A stretch of 64,000 bases of DNA from Candidatus Accumulibacter similis. Its GTDB lineage: Bacteria > Pseudomonadota > Gammaproteobacteria > Burkholderiales > Rhodocyclaceae. Positions 61,649 through 64,000 of this stretch are shown in pieces. Both the position numbers and the translations under genes were made by a program. Below the pieces are notes generated by a model. That model made no database searches. It saw only the letters and a program-made list of their open reading frames with translations, and had not been told where the DNA came from. Position 1 is the stretch's first letter. Each line of letters starts with the position of its first letter. The stretch is from the NCBI GenBank assembly GCA_013347225.1, contig CP054595.1, positions 4,398,415 to 4,462,414 on the forward strand, read 5' to 3'.

Positions 61649-62805
61649 GGTAGATTGAGTGTAGAAAGCACTGCTTGTACGTAGCTTTTGGACTGCCCTG
61701 CGGCGGTAAGAGTGTGTAGCAATCCGGCCCCCCGCGCTGCTACAATTCGGCGGCGGATCTCGGGCGCTTGCTCGAGCAGCTCCCGAACCGCCGCCCGGAC
61801 CGTGGGAACATCCATTCGGTCACAGCCGATGCCGCAAACGTTAGCAAAGTGGTGGCCGTCCACCCCACTGTTTCGAAGGAAGACAAATGGCACACCGCAT
61901 ACCGCTGCCTCCGCATAAACTAGCCCGAACGTTTCGCGCTCTCCGAGCATGACTAGCCCAGCATAGCCGTGAAGTCGCTCCATAACTTGCTGCCGTGTCA
62001 TTGGGCCGAGTAGAGCAATTGCTCCTGCAAGACCAAGGGACGCAACAATTCTGGTAATGGCGGTGGCATTCCGTGGACTGCAGGGCCCTATCAGGTCCAA
62101 CGACAGTTCGGGTCTGATTTGTCGCTCGGCAGCAATGCTTTCGAGTAGACACGGGATCCCCTTCTGTTGATAGTCGTCAAGCCGGCAGACGCAGACTAGC
62201 GATGCGGGATTGTATGCTGACGACCTACCGCCCATTCTAGTTGATAAGGCAGCAGGAACCGCGTTCGGAAAGTCTATGTCTTTTCCTGGACTGATGCGGT
62301 AACCTATACGTGACGCGAAGAAGGCCTGCGCCCAGACTGATAGCCAGAAATTCTTTTGGCTTCCGCATAGCAGGTCCCGATAGGCCCTATCGGTCCAAGG
62401 CCAATGATTTCTGGAATTGGTATCGGAGCTACCCCGAACAGTGATCAGGTGGGGAACTCCAAATTGCTTTGCGATAGCGTTTCCAATTCGTGCCTCATAC
62501 GAGAGTTTGTGAGAGTGCACAAAGGACGGGCGACGGGTGGAGCAAAGATATCGTTCCACCAACTCTGGCCAAAAGGAACCTCCAGCGGAAGATGGGGAGG
62601 CGGTGCTCAGAGGGTCAAACTTCGAAACGTAGAGGCAGCTTTCCTTGCAGATGATGCGACCCTTTACGCTCCGTATATCCCGTCGGGGAACCAGAACAAG
62701 TGCGTCCAAGTCTTCGCGTGCGGCCTCAATCAGATCTTTGACGGCCACTGTGACCCCCGCAGGGGAAAATGGTCCAGGGTAGTCGGATGTTACGTGCAAG
62801 CCCAT
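61645..62805 (-). CDS. GT4-family glycosyltransferase
   Basis: This 386-residue GT-B enzyme has an N-terminal acceptor domain (LHVTSDYPGPFSPAGVTVAV, FVHSHKLSYEARIGNAIAKQ, HLITVRGSSD) and a C-terminal donor domain with LVCVCRLDDYQQKGIPCLLE, ALLGPMTRQQVMERL and the E-x7-E type motif in GERETFGLVYAEAAVCGVPF. ATG 62805 lies 4 bases after the upstream stop; ATG 62826 would overlap it. Neither has a clear ribosome binding site, so coupling is likely. Sugar specificity is unknown. Confidence 0.88.
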   Translation of the reverse strand: MGLHVTSDYPGPFSPAGVTVAVKDLIEAAREDLDALVLVPRRDIRSVKGRIICKESCLYVSKFDPLSTASPSSAGGSFWPELVERYLCSTRRPSFVHSHKLSYEARIGNAIAKQFGVPHLITVRGSSDTNSRNHWPWTDRAYRDLLCGSQKNFWLSVWAQAFFASRIGYRISPGKDIDFPNAVPAALSTRMGGRSSAYNPASLVCVCRLDDYQQKGIPCLLESIAAERQIRPELSLDLIGPCSPRNATAITRIVASLGLAGAIALLGPMTRQQVMERLHGYAGLVMLGERETFGLVYAEAAVCGVPFVFLRNSGVDGHHFANVCGIGCDRMDVPTVRAAVRELLEQAPEIRRRIVAARGAGLLHTLTAAGQSKSYVQAVLSTLNLP

Positions 62806-62809
62806 CGGC

Positions 62810-64000
62810 TTAGCTATGGTCACCATTGCGAGTTGCCCAGAGATAGAAAGAAAGCGCCAAGTACATGACGATTGCTGATACCATCGCGATGACCAACGCG
62901 AGCTGGGGTCGCAAACTGGCAATATACTTTGCGCATAACGCAATCAGGAACATCAGACAAAACGTGCCGCATCCAACTATGTTAATTGATCCTGGACCGT
63001 TGCTTCTTGAAATTAGCGCGGAATAGCTTAGGGAAATCGCGGAGCCTAGCATTCCCGCAAGGGCGCAGCCTTCAACGCCCAAGACGAAGGTTAGCGGATA
63101 AACCAACACCGCCCATGCCACCAAGCCTAGTAGAGCTGAGTAGCCAATATGGCTGGCGCGTAAGTCCAGATGCAACACGGGGTCGCAGCGCGCTAGACGA
63201 CAACCAAGCAGATAGGCGCCGGTCGCTGCGAGGGGGGAAACCCACGCATTGGAATAGGCATACTGTTCCGGTAGCAAGGCGCTCAGGATGCTGGTGGGAA
63301 AAAAGACCAGATTCAATAAAATTGGAGCAACGCACAGAAGGGTGTTCGCCGAACTTCTGGCGATAAATAGCTTCGCCACTCGGCTGCCTGATTGCCTGTC
63401 GATCATCAAGGCGGTTGGAACAATTGAGACGCTCAGCGCGGAAACAACTGGATAGATCAATTGGCGTGCCAGCTCAGACTGAGCGGTATAGGAGGCGGCA
63501 GCTTCATTCCCTAGCATCATACCGACCACAAAGCGGTCTCCGTGGATCATTAGCATAACAGCCCCGATGGAGATGGAGGCCACATACCCATAACGGAACA
63601 ATTCTTTTGCACTGACCTCCGAAGAGGGAGTTTTGGAGAGCAGACGGGCAGTTCTCGCTCGACAGCACTCGGAGAGAACCGGCAGCAAGCAGGAGAGCAG
63701 GGCTCCGCCGCCCAAAGCATAAAGCAGAGAGTCGGCTTGTGGTGAAACACTGCCTACAATCCACGCACCGACCAAGACACCAAGTAAACGTACGGCGCCA
63801 ATAGTTGCATACAGGTACGGGTTGTTCTTGCCGCGCGCCATCTGAGCCAAGCATACTGAGCATGCAAGGAAGACAGATGCCATAGCTGTGGCAAAAGGGT
63901 AGAAGATTGCGCCGACATAGCTCAATATGTACGCGAGCGAAAAGCACGGGAGAACAGGCCACAACATGGCCCTGATGACCGTGGTGATGCGCGGCCCAAC
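62810..64000 (-). CDS. Wzx-type polysaccharide flippase (cut by window edge)
   Basis: This MOP-superfamily membrane protein has at least 396 residues here; the frame stays open to the right edge, so the N-terminus is missing. An ATG at 63967 exists, but the segment before it (VGPRITTVIRAMLW) reads on as family sequence. Around ten hydrophobic segments remain, including LAYILSYVGAIFYPFATAMA and YVASISIGAVMLMIHGDRFV. It would flip the lipid-linked repeat unit across the inner membrane for the Wzy-like protein. Confidence 0.87.
   Translation of the reverse strand, partial: VGPRITTVIRAMLWPVLPCFSLAYILSYVGAIFYPFATAMASVFLACSVCLAQMARGKNNPYLYATIGAVRLLGVLVGAWIVGSVSPQADSLLYALGGGALLSCLLPVLSECCRARTARLLSKTPSSEVSAKELFRYGYVASISIGAVMLMIHGDRFVVGMMLGNEAAASYTAQSELARQLIYPVVSALSVSIVPTALMIDRQSGSRVAKLFIARSSANTLLCVAPILLNLVFFPTSILSALLPEQYAYSNAWVSPLAATGAYLLGCRLARCDPVLHLDLRASHIGYSALLGLVAWAVLVYPLTFVLGVEGCALAGMLGSAISLSYSALISRSNGPGSINIVGCGTFCLMFLIALCAKYIASLRPQLALVIAMVSAIVMYLALSFYLWATRNGDHS

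Overview
The window looks like a chromosomal piece of a high-GC betaproteobacterium. Betaproteobacterial-type small proteins (DUF3460, DUF3567 next to clpB), the mtaD-ubiG-HAD block, a hopanoid hpnDE pair, a 1552-residue NAD-glutamate dehydrogenase and a polyphosphate-type CYTH-CHAD protein fit a member of the Rhodocyclales, possibly an Accumulibacter-like polyphosphate accumulator. That taxonomic call is inference, made without any database search. No rRNA, tRNA or CRISPR array was seen.

Region 1 (1-6,600, all minus): a signalling block (partial GAF-like protein, MBL-fold hydrolase, FHA protein, PP2C phosphatase), an ornithine cyclodeaminase-family gene, sucCD with a clear terminator, and a DUF2889 gene. 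Region 2 (6,700-14,900, minus): the giant NAD-GDH next to a complete gltIJKL-type glutamate/aspartate ABC transporter, a coherent import and catabolism neighbourhood. Region 3 (15,000-24,100): M61 peptidase and pdxH (plus), a GGYYGP-repeat secreted protein, trmO, a CbiX-type chelatase, HAD phosphatase-ubiG, and two ompA-like paralogues flanking an mtaD-like deaminase. The two ompA genes share 283 identical bases at their 3' ends. Region 4 (24,100-49,100): sir2, mfd-aroG, sulP, mgtE, CYTH-CHAD, a QseBC-like two-component system with a DegQ-type PDZ remnant behind it, hpnDE, ybbA/tesA, mnmH, a methyltransferase, osmC, an acyl-CoA synthetase (ADP-forming)-GNAT fusion, and DUF3460, DUF3567 and clpB. 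The clpB gene has a very good sigma-32 promoter match.

Region 5 (49,100-56,800) is plastic accessory DNA. It holds pieces of a broken Rpn-type nuclease gene on both sides of an AAA/DUF4143 ATPase gene, a fragment of a UDP-glucose dehydrogenase C-terminus on the other strand, an intact Rpn-family gene, and a 1277-residue subtilase-P domain-RTX protein. The RTX part contains a recent 714-bp tandem duplication, and a 30-bp near-identical direct repeat (27/30) flanks the whole gene. Region 6 (56,800-64,000, minus) is visibly AT-richer and is a surface-polysaccharide cluster: Wzx (cut by the window end), GT4, hexapeptide acyltransferase, Wzy/ligase, DUF354 protein, Gfo/Idh oxidoreductase and an unrecognised protein, largely in overlapping ATGA/GTGA junctions. 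This cluster, with its unassigned three-gene tail, is the best candidate for undescribed biochemistry.
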